From positions 372,001 to 436,000 of the forward strand of contig NZ_MDJZ01000005.1 of NCBI RefSeq assembly GCF_002151125.1: a DNA stretch of 64,000 bases, given 5' to 3'. Below, in pieces: positions 10,201-18,551 of this stretch. This DNA is from Clavibacter michiganensis. Lineage in GTDB: Bacteria; Actinomycetota; Actinomycetes; Actinomycetales; Microbacteriaceae. Every line of letters starts with the position of its first letter. Position 1 is the first letter of the stretch. Under the pieces are notes generated by a model. The model had not been told where the DNA came from and did not search any database. It was given only the letters and a program-made list of their open reading frames with translations. The position numbers and the translations under genes were made by a program.

Positions 10201-10760
10201 GTGCCGGCGCCCGTGTCCGTGGCGGTCGACGACACCGCGCCGAGGCGCAGCTCGGCGTCGGACAGCACGCCGGCGACGCCGGCGTCCGTGAGCGTGGGGG
10301 CGAGGTCGAGGACGATCTCCTGGCCCGAGCCCGGGTTGACCCCGATCGCGCCGCTGCCGGAGACGGCGCCCGCGGCGGCAGTGGCTCCCGCGGATCCGCT
10401 CGACGAGAACTGCTGGGCGACGCCGGCTTGCACGGCCTGATCCAGGCTCAGCACGTCGCCCGTCTGCACGCCCAGGGCGAGCTCGGCGGCGAGGAGGTCA
10501 GCGAGCACCGACGCGGCGATCGGCCCGTTCAGGGTCTCGGGATCGGGCGTCTCGCCGGGCGCGTACGCCGTGTAGGCACCCTCCAGCTCGACGATCGATC
10601 CCAGGTTGGAGAGCGTGAGGAGGCGTGCCTCCGCCTCCGCTCGATCCGTCTCGGCGGCGTTCGCGGGCAGGGTGCCCCCGAACGCGACGAGAGCCGCGGT
10701 CAACCCGAAGGCCGTCGCGGTGGCCAGGCTGCTTCTGCGCCTGGGCATGTGGATTGCCAT
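7275..10760 (-). CDS. Sortase-anchored, Asp-rich repeat surface protein (choice-of-anchor G-like)
   Basis: A 1161-residue predicted cell-wall protein. Order of parts: signal peptide with MPRRRSS basic start and a probable cut after LPANA (about residue 33); a long Ala/Gly/Leu-rich N-terminal region (about 35-520) resembling choice-of-anchor G family proteins; an Ig-like beta-sandwich (about 525-610); an Asp-rich repeat stalk (about 616-1007); a second Ig-like domain (about 1010-1100); and the sorting signal LPVTGG (1125-1130) with a hydrophobic helix and RSRRA tail. ATG at 10760 is chosen because AGGGG lies eight bases upstream; an in-frame ATG at 10781 has no such site. The stalk has Asp at almost every second or third position with Ala, Val, Leu or Thr between, encoded by near-identical DNA repeats. 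Role unknown; adhesion, Ca2+ binding or a length-variable spacer are possible. No sortase gene lies in the window. Confidence 0.85.
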   Translation of the reverse strand: MAIHMPRRRSSLATATAFGLTAALVAFGGTLPANAAETDRAEAEARLLTLSNLGSIVELEGAYTAYAPGETPDPETLNGPIAASVLADLLAAELALGVQTGDVLSLDQAVQAGVAQQFSSSGSAGATAAAGAVSGSGAIGVNPGSGQEIVLDLAPTLTDAGVAGVLSDAELRLGAVSSTATDTGAGTPTSDYRIASAESTLTSPVVVGLADALTGVVDGLAPQIQTGVAIDADTEALLGGLLGDALNLPLLGVADVTSDITAAVDTQAAVAAAISEPLTSGPVTIDIEAGTIVLDLDEIQDLNGQAANTRVLTPELLNQAVETALRAILTEQLPARLLEAVLDATAVSADIAAAVTVPGALGLPDVPLGDVVIGIDTTLSSLLNPTGPGNTAPDISLAGTNLVGLPLDTITEPLLAAITDGLIPALAGDNADLLDLADVVDALTAVTGAVLADIAPVIAALDSLVRLTVNAQDTPGDFADERGFEPGSFSVTALEIQLLPAADGPVIGLATSTVRAEAAVVAPVAPVVITAPTDGQAFPVGPQDVTVSGTAEPGAVVTVTIPGRPAQTVPADAVTGSFSAVFEQLPSGEYTATAEQSVDGVPTGVPDSVDFTVAQPAADADGADVDVLDLDGGLDVLDVDAADLDALDVDVVDVVDGLDVDTTDLDGTDADLTDVDADVLDLDGTLDVLDVDAADLDALDVDVVDAVDALDVDATDLDGVDTDTVDVVDASDVLDLDGGLDVLDVDAADLDALDVDVVDAVDALDVDATDLDGVDTDTVDVVDASDVLDLDGGLDVLDVDAADLDALDVDVVDAVDALDVDATDLDGVDTDTVDAADVDADAADAVDAADVDAADADAADVDAVDVDAADAADVDAADAADVDAADAADVDAADADAVDAADVDAVDAADVDAADAADVDAADVDAVDAADVDAADMDAADAADVDAADVDAADAVDATDAADATDATDAADATDATDAADATDAADATDAADATDAADATDGTDGSDQVTRATVAFPTVVRGTGVIQQVTGTGFTPGETVSATVNSTPMPLASQKAGADGRVLFTFPVGADFELGAHSVTVTGSESGPADFEDTDFTVVAKTVPAGQPGTPIRGGGGGYGGGILPVTGGESDGLFLLGGIALLMMLAGAGALHQGRSRRA
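7745..8258. repeat. Short-period GTC-rich repeats encoding D-A-T and D-A-A-D-V blocks
   Basis: This half of the stalk-coding DNA is a mosaic of short units such as GCGTCGGCGGCGTCCGTC (encoding D-A-T-D-A-A runs) and units built on GCGTCCACGTCAGCAGC (encoding D-A-A-D-V-D). The reading frame is never broken. The periods are multiples of three bases, so gain or loss of units would change stalk length without frameshift. Confidence 0.85.
8262..8890. repeat. 162-bp tandem repeat (54-residue unit) in the surface-protein stalk
   Basis: The marker sequence GGTGTCGACACCGTCGAG recurs at 8271, 8433 and 8595, an exact 162-base period, and a diverged fourth unit extends to about 8890. The first two copies differ by very few bases over their length. 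Each encodes a 54-residue unit containing DVLDLDGGLDVLDVDAADLD. Near identity at DNA level implies recent duplication or gene conversion. Confidence 0.92.
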
Positions 10761-10972
10761 GTGTGATCCCCTCGATTGCATGACAGGCCGCCGTCGCCGG
10801 AATTGGCCGCGGCCGTGCGTCGATGCCGAGAGGTGCCCCCAGCTGCCCCCGGCCCTCCGAGGCTCGCAGCCGACTCAGGACCCGACAACACTGGGCACCA
10901 CCGGTCTGCTCCCGGCGGCGATCCCAGTGGTCATCCCAGCGGGACTACCGGGTCGGGCGCGGGCGGGACGAC

Positions 10973-11008
10973 GAGAGGCCCGCTATCCGGTCGGATCGCG
11001 GGCCTCTC
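10973..11008 (-). terminator. Terminator after ackA
   Basis: An 11-bp perfect stem (GAGAGGCCCGC at 10973-10983 with GCGGGCCTCTC at 10998-11008) starts 17 bases beyond the ackA stop on the minus strand. It separates the pta-ackA unit from the surface-protein gene promoter region (10761-10972), in which I could not assign a clear promoter. Confidence 0.72.
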
Positions 11009-11024
11009 GGGCGGATGCGTCGGG

Positions 11025-12215
11025 TCAGCTCCCGGTGGCCGCCAACGACTGGCGGGCGATCTCGAGTTCCTCGTCGGTGGGGATCACGAGCACCGCGACG
11101 GGCGACCCCTCGGGGCTCACGAAGCGCGGCTCGGAGCTGATGAGCTCGTTGCGGTCGTCGTCGATGCCGATGCCCATGAACTCGAGCCCCGCGAGGGAGC
11201 GGCGGCGCACGAGCGGGTTGTTCTCGCCGACGCCCGCGGTGAACACCACCGCGTCGACGCCGCCGAGCTGCGCCGCGTACGCGCCGACGTAGTGGCGGAT
11301 CCGGTGCCGGTAGACCCCGAGCGCGGTCTGCGCGGCCTCGTCGCCGTCGGCCGCGGCGCGCTGCACGTCGCGCATGTCACCGAGCCCGGTCAGGCCGAGC
11401 AGCCCGCTCCTCCGGTTGAGCAGGGTCTCGAGCTCGTCGAGCCCGAGGTCGGTGTGGCGGGCGAGGTGGAACAGGATCGCGGGGTCGATGTCGCCGGAGC
11501 GCGTCCCCATCACGAGGCCCTCGAGCGGCGTGAGGCCCATCGACGTGTCGATGGAGCGGCCGCCCTGCACCGCGGCCGCCGAGGCGCCGTTGCCGAGGTG
11601 CAGCACGATGATCCGCGTCTCCTCCAGCGGCTTCCCGAGCAGCTCCGCGGCGGCCTCCGAGACGAACTTGTGGCTCGTGCCGTGGAACCCGTAGCGGCGG
11701 ATGCGGTGCGCGGCCGCGAGCTCCCGGTCGATCGCGTACGTGTACGCCTCGGCCGGGAGCGTCTGGTGGAACGCGGTGTCGAAGACGGCGACGTGCGGCA
11801 CGTCGGGGAACGCGGTCTGAGCCGCCTCGATCCCCTGCAGCGCGCCCGGGTTGTGCAGCGGCGCGAGGGCCGAGAGGTCGTCGATGTCGGCCTTCACCCG
11901 GTCGGTGACCACGGTGGGCTCGACGAACACGTCCCCGCCGTGGACGACGCGGTGGCCGACGGCGACGGGCGGGTTCTCGTCCAGCGAGGGGCCGTGCTCG
12001 GCGAAGGCGTCGAGCATGGCCTGGAACCCGGCGGTGTGGTCGGCGATGGGCAGCTCGCGCTCCGAGGAGTCCCCGCCCGCCCTGTGCCGGGTGGATCCGG
12101 TGGGCTCGCCGATGCGCTCGACGAGCCCGGACGCGAGCACGGACTCCGTGTCCATCTCGATGAGCTGGTACTTGAACGACGACGATCCGGAGTTGACGAC
12201 GAGGACGACGGGCAC
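11025..12215 (-). CDS. ackA: Acetate kinase
   Basis: The enzyme interconverts acetyl phosphate plus ADP and acetate plus ATP. The 396-residue product has the N-terminal phosphate-binding motif VLVVNSGSSSFKY, the GHRVVHGG motif and GFHGTSHKFV typical of the ASKHA acetate kinase family, and a C-terminal nucleotide-binding region (VVFTAGVGENN). Start is GTG at 12215 with AGGAG upstream. It follows pta on the same strand, so both should act together in acetate overflow or scavenging. Confidence 0.96.
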   Translation of the reverse strand: MPVVLVVNSGSSSFKYQLIEMDTESVLASGLVERIGEPTGSTRHRAGGDSSERELPIADHTAGFQAMLDAFAEHGPSLDENPPVAVGHRVVHGGDVFVEPTVVTDRVKADIDDLSALAPLHNPGALQGIEAAQTAFPDVPHVAVFDTAFHQTLPAEAYTYAIDRELAAAHRIRRYGFHGTSHKFVSEAAAELLGKPLEETRIIVLHLGNGASAAAVQGGRSIDTSMGLTPLEGLVMGTRSGDIDPAILFHLARHTDLGLDELETLLNRRSGLLGLTGLGDMRDVQRAAADGDEAAQTALGVYRHRIRHYVGAYAAQLGGVDAVVFTAGVGENNPLVRRRSLAGLEFMGIGIDDDRNELISSEPRFVSPEGSPVAVLVIPTDEELEIARQSLAATGS

Positions 12216-12237
12216 GGGCGGGCTCCTGACGGGTGCG

Positions 12238-12315
12238 GCGGACGGGGACGAGCGGGACGGACGGGGACGAGCGGAACGGGCGGGGACGAGCGGGACGGGC
12301 GAGCGGACGGACGGA
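12238..12315. repeat. Imperfect 19-bp tandem repeats between pta and ackA
   Basis: On the plus strand, units based on GGACGGACGGGGACGAGCG are repeated about three times with substitutions and one shortened copy. They occupy nearly the whole pta-ackA gap (12216-12317). I see no second gene or distinct hairpin here. Confidence 0.65.
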
Positions 12316-12317
12316 CC

Positions 12318-14435
12318 TCAGCCCGCCTCGATCCCCTCGGCCTGGATGGCGGTGATGGCGACGGTGTTGACGATGTCCTGCACGAGCGCGCCGCGCGAGA
12401 GGTCGTTGATGGGCTTGCGGAGGCCCTGCAGCACGGGCCCGATGGCGACCGCGCCGGCCGAGCGCTGCACGGCCTTGTAGGTGTTGTTGCCCGTGTTGAG
12501 GTCCGGGAAGATGAACACCGTCGCGCGGCCGGCGACCTGCGAGTCGGGCATCTTGGTGGCCGCGACCGCCGCGTCCGCCGCCGCGTCGTACTGGATGGGG
12601 CCCTCGACCGCGAGGTCCGGCCGCAGCTCCCGCACGCGCGCCGTGGCCTGGCGCACCTTCTCCACGTCGGCGCCCGCTCCCGACTCCCCCGTCGAGTACG
12701 ACAGCATCGCGATGCGCGGCTCGATGCCGAACTGCGCCGCGGTCTCCGCCGAGGAGATGGCGATGTCGGCGAGCTGGTCGGCCGTGGGATCCGGGTTCAC
12801 GGCGCAGTCGCCGTAGACGAGCACGCGGTCGGCGAGCGCCATGAGGAACACGGACGAGACGACGGAGACGCCTGCGGTGGTCTTGATGATCTCGAACCCC
12901 GGCCGGATGGTGTGCGCCGTGGTGTGCGCAGCGCCGGAGACCATGCCGTCGGCCAGGCCGAGCTGCACCATCATCGTGCCGAAGTAGGACACGTCGGTGA
13001 CGGTCTCGCGCGCGATGTCCAGCACCATGCCCTTGTGCGCACGCAGCTTGACGTACTCCTCGGCGAAGCGCTCGCGGAGCACGGCGTCGAACGGGCTGAG
13101 CACGGTCGCGCGGCCGATGTCGATGCCGAGGCCGATGGCGCGCGAGCGCACCTCGATCTCCTCGCCGAGGATCGTGACGTCGGCGATGCCGCGGCTGAGG
13201 ATCGTGCCCGCGGCGCGCAGCACGCGGTCGTCCGTGCCCTCGGGCAGCACGATCCGCTTGCCGGCCTTCCGGGCCCGTTCGATGAGGCCGTACTCGAACA
13301 TGAGCGGCGTGACGACGTCGGAGCGGCTGACGTCGAGGAGCTCGAGCAGCCGCGAGGTGTCGACGTGCTGCTCGAAGGCGGCGAGCGCCGTGTCCATCTT
13401 GCGGGCCGACTCGGGCGACAGCCGGCCGCGGGTCTGCGTGATGCGCTTCGCCGTCTCGTAGGTGCCGAGCTCGGTGGAGATGATCGGGAGGGTCTGGTCG
13501 AGCCCGGCGATGAGCGTCTCGATCGTGGGCGACAGCGCGAAGCCGCCGTTCAGCACGATGCCCGCGACGGTCGGGAAGGTCTCGGAGGCGTGGGCCGTGA
13601 GCACGCCGAGGAGGACCTCGCTGCGGTCGCCGGGGATCACGACGATGGCGCCCTCGGTGAGCCGCGCCAGCACGTTCTCCATCGACATGGCGGAGACCAC
13701 CACGCCGAGCGCCTCGCGACTGAGGAGCGCGGGGTCGCCCTTGACGAGCTCGCCGTCGACGGCCGTCAGCAGCTCGGCGACGGTCGGCGCGACGAGGAAC
13801 GCGTCCTCCGGGATCGCCCAGACGGGCACGTGCGGCGCCCGCGCCTGGAGCGACGCGGGCACGGCCGCGGGGATCGCGGCCGTGATGGCGTCGAGCTGCT
13901 CGGGGTCGGCGCGGTTCACGACGACGCCGAGGAGGCCCGCGTGCGCGGTGACCAGCTCCGGGATGGCGAGGTCGGCGATCTGGCGCATCTCGTCGGGGCT
14001 GCGGCCGCCGGTCTCGTCGGCGCGGCGGCCCGTGAGCACGAGCAGCACGGGGGCGCCGAGGTTCGCCGCGATGCGCGCGTTGAAGGACAGCTCGGTGGGG
14101 CTGCCGACGTCGGTGTAGTCGCTGCCGACGATGACGACGGCGTCGCACTTCGCCTCCACGGCCTTGTAGCGCTCGACGATGCGGGAGAGCGCGGCCTCGG
14201 GATCCGCGTGCACGTCGTCGTAGGTGACGCCCACGCACTCGTCGTAGTCGAGGTCCACGCCGTCGTGCGAGAGCAGCGCCTCGAGCACGTAGTCGCGCTC
14301 CACGATGGAGCGGGCGATGGGCCGGAACACGCCCACGCGCTGGATCTGGTGGGTGAGGGTGTCGAGCACGCCCAGCGCGACCGTCGACTTTCCCGAGTGC
14401 CCTTCGGCGGACGTGATGTAGATGCTCCGAGCCAT
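12318..14435 (-). CDS. pta: Phosphate acetyltransferase (long form with BioD-like/DRTGG N-terminus)
   Basis: The enzyme converts acetyl-CoA and phosphate to acetyl phosphate and CoA. At 705 residues it is the long form. The N-terminus (about 1-210) is a BioD-like P-loop domain opening with YITSAEGHSGKSTVALGVLD, the middle is a DRTGG-type regulatory domain, and residues from about 370 on are the catalytic PTA domain (LPEGTDDRVLRAAG and FPDLNTGNNTYKAVQRSAGA). The start codon is ATG at 14435; no ribosome binding site is seen, but TAGGCT lies six bases upstream, so translation may begin on a leaderless mRNA. It is followed by ackA. Confidence 0.95.
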   Translation of the reverse strand: MARSIYITSAEGHSGKSTVALGVLDTLTHQIQRVGVFRPIARSIVERDYVLEALLSHDGVDLDYDECVGVTYDDVHADPEAALSRIVERYKAVEAKCDAVVIVGSDYTDVGSPTELSFNARIAANLGAPVLLVLTGRRADETGGRSPDEMRQIADLAIPELVTAHAGLLGVVVNRADPEQLDAITAAIPAAVPASLQARAPHVPVWAIPEDAFLVAPTVAELLTAVDGELVKGDPALLSREALGVVVSAMSMENVLARLTEGAIVVIPGDRSEVLLGVLTAHASETFPTVAGIVLNGGFALSPTIETLIAGLDQTLPIISTELGTYETAKRITQTRGRLSPESARKMDTALAAFEQHVDTSRLLELLDVSRSDVVTPLMFEYGLIERARKAGKRIVLPEGTDDRVLRAAGTILSRGIADVTILGEEIEVRSRAIGLGIDIGRATVLSPFDAVLRERFAEEYVKLRAHKGMVLDIARETVTDVSYFGTMMVQLGLADGMVSGAAHTTAHTIRPGFEIIKTTAGVSVVSSVFLMALADRVLVYGDCAVNPDPTADQLADIAISSAETAAQFGIEPRIAMLSYSTGESGAGADVEKVRQATARVRELRPDLAVEGPIQYDAAADAAVAATKMPDSQVAGRATVFIFPDLNTGNNTYKAVQRSAGAVAIGPVLQGLRKPINDLSRGALVQDIVNTVAITAIQAEGIEAG

Positions 14436-14441
14436 GCGGCA

Positions 14442-14447
14442 AGCCTA
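14442..14447 (-). promoter_or_regulatory. Candidate -10 box of pta (leaderless start)
   Basis: TAGGCT on the minus strand, then TGCCGC, then the ATG of pta. The spacing puts the transcription start at the start codon. No convincing -35 element is seen. Confidence 0.45.
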
Positions 14448-14653
14448 TGGGCGTCGCCTGCACGGCAGCCTGCCCGCGTTAAAAGGAGAAGACCCCTCGC
14501 GCACCTGCCAGAGCCCGGCTGCCCTTGCTGCGTCTCCGCCCTGGGGGAGTTCACCTGGATGGCACCACGCGAGGAGCCGACACCGAGTGTACCGGACGCC
14601 GGGCGGGATCCGGGCTCCCGGCGGCGATCAGGAGCCGGTCACCGCGCCGGGCG

Positions 14654-14659
14654 TACCGT
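14654..14659 (+). promoter_or_regulatory. Candidate -10 box of the SDR gene
   Basis: TACCGT followed by seven bases and the ATG at 14667. The spacer GGGTGGC is a poor ribosome binding site, so a leaderless transcript is plausible. The rest of the 231-base divergent region toward pta shows nothing else I can name. Confidence 0.4.
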
Positions 14660-14666
14660 GGGTGGC

Positions 14667-15320
14667 ATGCGCATCATCATCGCCGGAGGACACGGCCAGA
14701 TCGCCCGACTGCTCGAACGACGCCTCGCCGACCAGGGCCACCAGCCCGTCGGCATCGTCCGCAACCCGGACCACGCGTCCGACCTCGCCGAGGCCGGGGC
14801 GGAGGCGCTCGTGCTCGACCTGGAGAAGAGCGACGTCTCCCAGGTCGCCGAGGCGCTCCAGGGAGCCGACGCCGTGGTCTTCGCGGCGGGCGGCGGTCCC
14901 GACTCGGGACCCGAGCGCAAGCTCACCATCGACCGCGACGGCGCCATCCTGCTCGCCGACGCCGCCCAGCAGGCGGGCATCACCCGCTACGTCATGATCT
15001 CCGCCATGGCCGTCGACGGCTTCGACCCCGACAGCGACGACACCTACGAGATCTACCAGCGCGCGAAGTCCGAGGCGGACGCCGACCTGCGTGCCCGCGA
15101 CATCGACTGGACCATCGTGCGTCCCGGCGGCCTCACCGACGACCCCGGCACCGGCCGGATCCAGGTCGGCAGCTCCACCGGCCGCGGCACCATCCCCCGC
15201 GCGGACGTCGCCGAGATCGTCGCGACCGCGCTCATCGACGGCACGGGCGTCCGCGTCCAGTTCGAGGCGATCTCGGGCGAGGAGCCCGTCGCCGAGGCCA
15301 TCGCGGGCCTCCGCTACTAG
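14667..15320 (+). CDS. NAD(P)H-binding SDR family protein (NmrA/YwnB-like)
   Basis: A 217-residue single-domain Rossmann protein. The start MRIIIAGGHGQIARLL shows the nucleotide-binding glycine motif of atypical short-chain dehydrogenases. Further conserved points are VVFAAGGG (about residue 70), the YEIYQRAKSEAD region (about 130-141) containing a YxxxK-like arrangement, and WTIVRPGGLTDDPGTG, characteristic of the SDR_a5/NAD(P)-binding group. Such proteins are redox sensors or reductases of uncertain substrate. It stands alone, divergent from pta and ended by a strong hairpin. Substrate cannot be told from sequence. Confidence 0.82.
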   Translation: MRIIIAGGHGQIARLLERRLADQGHQPVGIVRNPDHASDLAEAGAEALVLDLEKSDVSQVAEALQGADAVVFAAGGGPDSGPERKLTIDRDGAILLADAAQQAGITRYVMISAMAVDGFDPDSDDTYEIYQRAKSEADADLRARDIDWTIVRPGGLTDDPGTGRIQVGSSTGRGTIPRADVAEIVATALIDGTGVRVQFEAISGEEPVAEAIAGLRY

Positions 15321-15356
15321 CGGCACCCGCTCGCCGCGCGCGTCGCGCGCGTCGGA

Positions 15357-15393
15357 GATGACGGCCCCCTCCTCCCCGGAGGGGGCCGTCATC
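15357..15393 (+). terminator. Terminator after the SDR gene
   Basis: A perfect 16-bp stem, GATGACGGCCCCCTCC at 15357-15372 with its complement at 15378-15393 and a five-base loop, 36 bases after the stop codon. Confidence 0.8.
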
Positions 15394-15721
15394 CGCTTCC
15401 GGGCCTGCTGAGGCACCCGGGTCGTGCCGCGGGCGACGCGTCGGGGCGACGGCACCCGAAGCCGTCGTCCTCCCGTGCATCGCACGCATCGTGCGCCGGA
15501 GCGCACCGTCCGGAGCATCCCCATGCCCGGACATGGACAACACGCTAGGAGCCCCGGGCCGTGTCCCCCACAGTGCGGACTACTTATTTCCGCGGTGCAT
15601 CCGATCAGTAAACGTCGGTCGACCTGGTCGGGACCCCGCATTCCGCGCAAGATGGATGCACAGGGATCGCGCGGCCTCGGGGGATGCGGTGCGAACCACC
15701 GCTTTCCGCGACGGGGGTCAC
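15394..15721 (+). other. Intergenic region upstream of the LuxR-type regulator
   Basis: About 330 bases with no convincing gene. It is noticeably richer in A/T around 15575-15615 (CTACTTATTTCC, then CAGTAAACG) than its surroundings, so a promoter for the regulator probably lies there, but no spacing matches a consensus well. In-frame upstream ATGs exist for the regulator but none has a ribosome binding site. Confidence 0.4.
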
Positions 15722-18505
15722 ATGAAGCAGATGACGCGCACCTACCTGAGGTCGACGAACGTCGAGGGTCCGGCTCCGGGCCGCGCCGGCCGGGCACGCG
15801 ACCTCGAGACGCTCGAGCGCTGGCTCGCCGCGGGCACGAGCGCCGTGGTCACCGGCAGCGTCGGATCCGGTCGCAGCCACGTCGCGGGACGCGTCGCGGA
15901 CGCCCTGACCCGCAGCGGCCTCACGGTGATCCGCGCCCACGCCTCCACGCCCGACCTCGCGGACGTCCTCCGCCGGGTCATCGACCCGGCCCCCGGGCTC
16001 CGCTCCGCCCGGCCGGTCCCGACCGCGCGCCCCGTGGTCGTCGTCGACGACGCCCACCTCATGACTCCCGAGCTGCGCACGGCGCTCGCCGACGCCCGGG
16101 CGGGCGAGCGCTGCACGCTGCTCGTGACCGTCGACGACACCGGCGGCGACGCCCGACAGCTCCTCGCCCGGGATCCCGGACCCGGCGGCGACCCGGCCGC
16201 GCGCACGGCGCAGGCCGCGCACGAGATCCTCGGCCTCTGGCGGAACGGCTACGCGGAGCGGCTCGACCTCTCCCCGCTCGACCCGGCCGAGGTCGACGCG
16301 ATGATCGACTCCATCGCCGGCCAGGTGGCGCTCGACCAGGCGACGCGGGTGCAGATCCAGCGCCGCAGCGCCGGCCGCCCCTTCCTCGTCCGCGAGCTGA
16401 CCTTCGAGGCGCTCGAGTCCGACGGCACGGAGCGGAGCGTCACCGGCTACGCCTTCCCGAGCCCGCACGCACCGCGCGCCCGCATCCTCGAGCTCGTCTC
16501 CTCCCGCGTCTCGAAGCTCGGCGACGACGAGCGCAGCACCCTCGTGCTCCTGGCGCGCCTCGACGGCGTGCCGTACCAGCGCGCCGCCCGCCTGTTCGGC
16601 GAGACGATCCTGCGGGTGCTCGGCGCGCGCGGACTGGCGCGCGTGCAGGGACAGGGGGACCGGATCCTCCGCGCCGACCTGCTGGAGGCCGAGGCCGCCC
16701 TCGCCCGCACCGACCCGGACGCGGTCGAGGCCCTCACCTGCCGGGTGGTGCGCTCGCTCCTCCAGGAGGCCGCGCACGGCGTGCCGCTCAGCCCCAAGGA
16801 GAGCCTGCTGATCGCGCGGACGCTCACCGACGACCGCCGGCGCGAGGCCCTCGAGCGCTTCGGTCCGGGCACCCTCGCGTCCGTGCACCTGGTCGCCGCG
16901 CGCCTGGCCAACGACGTCGGCATGACCCATGACGCGCTCGCCTTCGCGGGCGTCGCCTCGCAGTGCGGATCGGAGGCGTACGCGGCCTGCGAGACCGCGC
17001 GTGCGCTGACCGTCCTCGGCAACCCCGCCCGCGCGATGGAGGTCCTCGATTCGCTGGACGACGCGGGGCTCACGCCCGCCGAGCGGGTCGAGGCGCTGCA
17101 CTGGCGCGTCCTGTCGACGCTCGCCGCGATGCCGGGGACCGACCGCGTCCGCGGGCTGCTCGAGGGCGTCGCGCGGGACGCGGACGCGGATCCCGACGAG
17201 CGCGCGCAGGCCGCCGTGATCGACTCCGCCATGTCGCTCGGGCTGATGGAGTGGGAGGCGGCGCTCGCCGCGGCCCGCGACGCGGCCTCCCTCACGTCGA
17301 GCCCGCTCGTGCTCCTCCGGGCGCAGCGCACGGTCGTCCTCGCGCTCGGCCACCTCGGTCGGGGCGCGGAGCTCGGCGACGCGATCGACCACGGGCTGGG
17401 GCTCGTCGCCGGCCGCGCCGACCGCCTCGGGACCTACGACGACATCCTCCTCGAGGAGGCGCGCCTCGAGCTGCTCTCCGCGAGCGCGTTCAGCCGACGC
17501 CTGTGCCGCCTCGACCTCCCCGACCTCGAGCGCGAGCTCGACGCGTGGGTCGAGTCCGCGATCGCGCAGGACGCGCAGTGGTTCATCCCCGTCCTCGGCG
17601 CGATCATGGGCGGCGTGGCCCTCGACCTCGGGCGGCTCGACCGCGCGGAGGCAGAGCTCACCCTCGCGGACGACCGCCTCATCGGCCCGGACATCGGCAC
17701 CTGGCGGCTCTGGATCGGGATGCAGCGCGCCCGCGTGCTCGCGCTCCGAGGCCGCCCCGACGAGGCCGAGCGCATCGCGACGGGGATAGCGCACCGCGCC
17801 GACCCGCGCTACCCGTACCAGCGCATGCTCGCCGAGGGCGTGCACGTGGAGATCCTCGCGTCCCGAGGCCGGCCGGAGGAGGCGGCGACGCTGCTCCTCG
17901 ACGTGGGCGACCTCAGCGGGGATGCGCACGCGCTCCGGGCGGGCATGCTGTTCCGCGCCTGGACGCTCGGATCCACCGACCCCCGCCTCGTCGCGGGCGC
18001 CCGGCTGGTGCGCGACCGCACCGACGTCCCGGCCCTGCACGGCATGGCCGAGGTGGTCGAGGGGTCCCGCACCGGCGACGCCGCGCTCGTCGCGCAGGGC
18101 GTGCGGACGCTGGAGGCGGCTGGCCTGCAGCCGGAGGCGCGCGTCGCCTGCGAGGACCTCCTCCGGATGCTCGGGGGCGACGCGTCCTACCCCGCGCTCG
18201 CCGACGCGCGTGCGGCGCTCGCGCGGATCCAGGCACGCATCGACCGCGGTGCACCCGCGGCCGCCACGACCCCCGTCGCGCCGGCCCTCGACGTGAGCAT
18301 GCTGACCCGGCGGGAGCTCGAGATCGGCGTGCTGGCGGCGCAGGGGCTGAGCAACCGGGAGATCGCCGGCCGCCTGTTCCTGTCCGTCCGCACGGTCGAG
18401 TCGCACCTCTACCAGGCGCGCGCGAAGCTCGGCGCGCCGTCGCGGCGGGCCCTCGCGGGACTGCTGGACACCCCGGGTGCATCGAGCCTGGTCGCGGGCA
18501 GGTAG
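15722..18505 (+). CDS. Large LuxR-family regulator with STAND-type ATPase and helical repeats
   Basis: A 927-residue protein of the MalT/LAL-like layout: N-terminal P-loop domain, long helical (TPR-like) middle, C-terminal LuxR helix-turn-helix. The P-loop reads GSVGSGRS (residues 45-52), with Arg51 where the invariant Lys normally sits. A Walker B-like [10 protein letters not shown] follows near residue 105. The DNA-binding domain covers about residues 861-915 ([20 protein letters not shown], then [15 protein letters not shown]). Start ATG at 15722 follows GACGGGGGTCAC. Such proteins act as transcriptional activators of inducer-specific regulons; the inducer and targets are not evident from neighbours. 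Confidence 0.83.
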   Translation: MKQMTRTYLRSTNVEGPAPGRAGRARDLETLERWLAAGTSAVVTGSVGSGRSHVAGRVADALTRSGLTVIRAHASTPDLADVLRRVIDPAPGLRSARPVPTARPVVVVDDAHLMTPELRTALADARAGERCTLLVTVDDTGGDARQLLARDPGPGGDPAARTAQAAHEILGLWRNGYAERLDLSPLDPAEVDAMIDSIAGQVALDQATRVQIQRRSAGRPFLVRELTFEALESDGTERSVTGYAFPSPHAPRARILELVSSRVSKLGDDERSTLVLLARLDGVPYQRAARLFGETILRVLGARGLARVQGQGDRILRADLLEAEAALARTDPDAVEALTCRVVRSLLQEAAHGVPLSPKESLLIARTLTDDRRREALERFGPGTLASVHLVAARLANDVGMTHDALAFAGVASQCGSEAYAACETARALTVLGNPARAMEVLDSLDDAGLTPAERVEALHWRVLSTLAAMPGTDRVRGLLEGVARDADADPDERAQAAVIDSAMSLGLMEWEAALAAARDAASLTSSPLVLLRAQRTVVLALGHLGRGAELGDAIDHGLGLVAGRADRLGTYDDILLEEARLELLSASAFSRRLCRLDLPDLERELDAWVESAIAQDAQWFIPVLGAIMGGVALDLGRLDRAEAELTLADDRLIGPDIGTWRLWIGMQRARVLALRGRPDEAERIATGIAHRADPRYPYQRMLAEGVHVEILASRGRPEEAATLLLDVGDLSGDAHALRAGMLFRAWTLGSTDPRLVAGARLVRDRTDVPALHGMAEVVEGSRTGDAALVAQGVRTLEAAGLQPEARVACEDLLRMLGGDASYPALADARAALARIQARIDRGAPAAATTPVAPALDVSMLTRRELEIGVLAAQGLSNREIAGRLFLSVRTVESHLYQARAKLGAPSRRALAGLLDTPGASSLVAGR

Positions 18506-18551
18506 TATCGACGGGTGCCGCCGCGTTCCTGACGCCAGCGGCACGCGTCAT

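Noticed and set aside
7185-10766. Plus-strand frame of 1193 codons opposite the surface protein, with Val/His/Ser repeats
   Set aside because: It mirrors the GTC repeats of the Asp-rich stalk. The minus-strand frame has a signal peptide, a ribosome binding site and a sorting signal; the plus-strand frame has none.
10776-15320. A 1514-codon plus-strand open frame covering ackA and pta
   Set aside because: It is antisense to ackA/pta and is open only because of high GC and codon phasing; only its last 218 codons (the SDR gene) have family features. Similar long antisense frames opposite dnaX, araB and the glycosidases were also left out.
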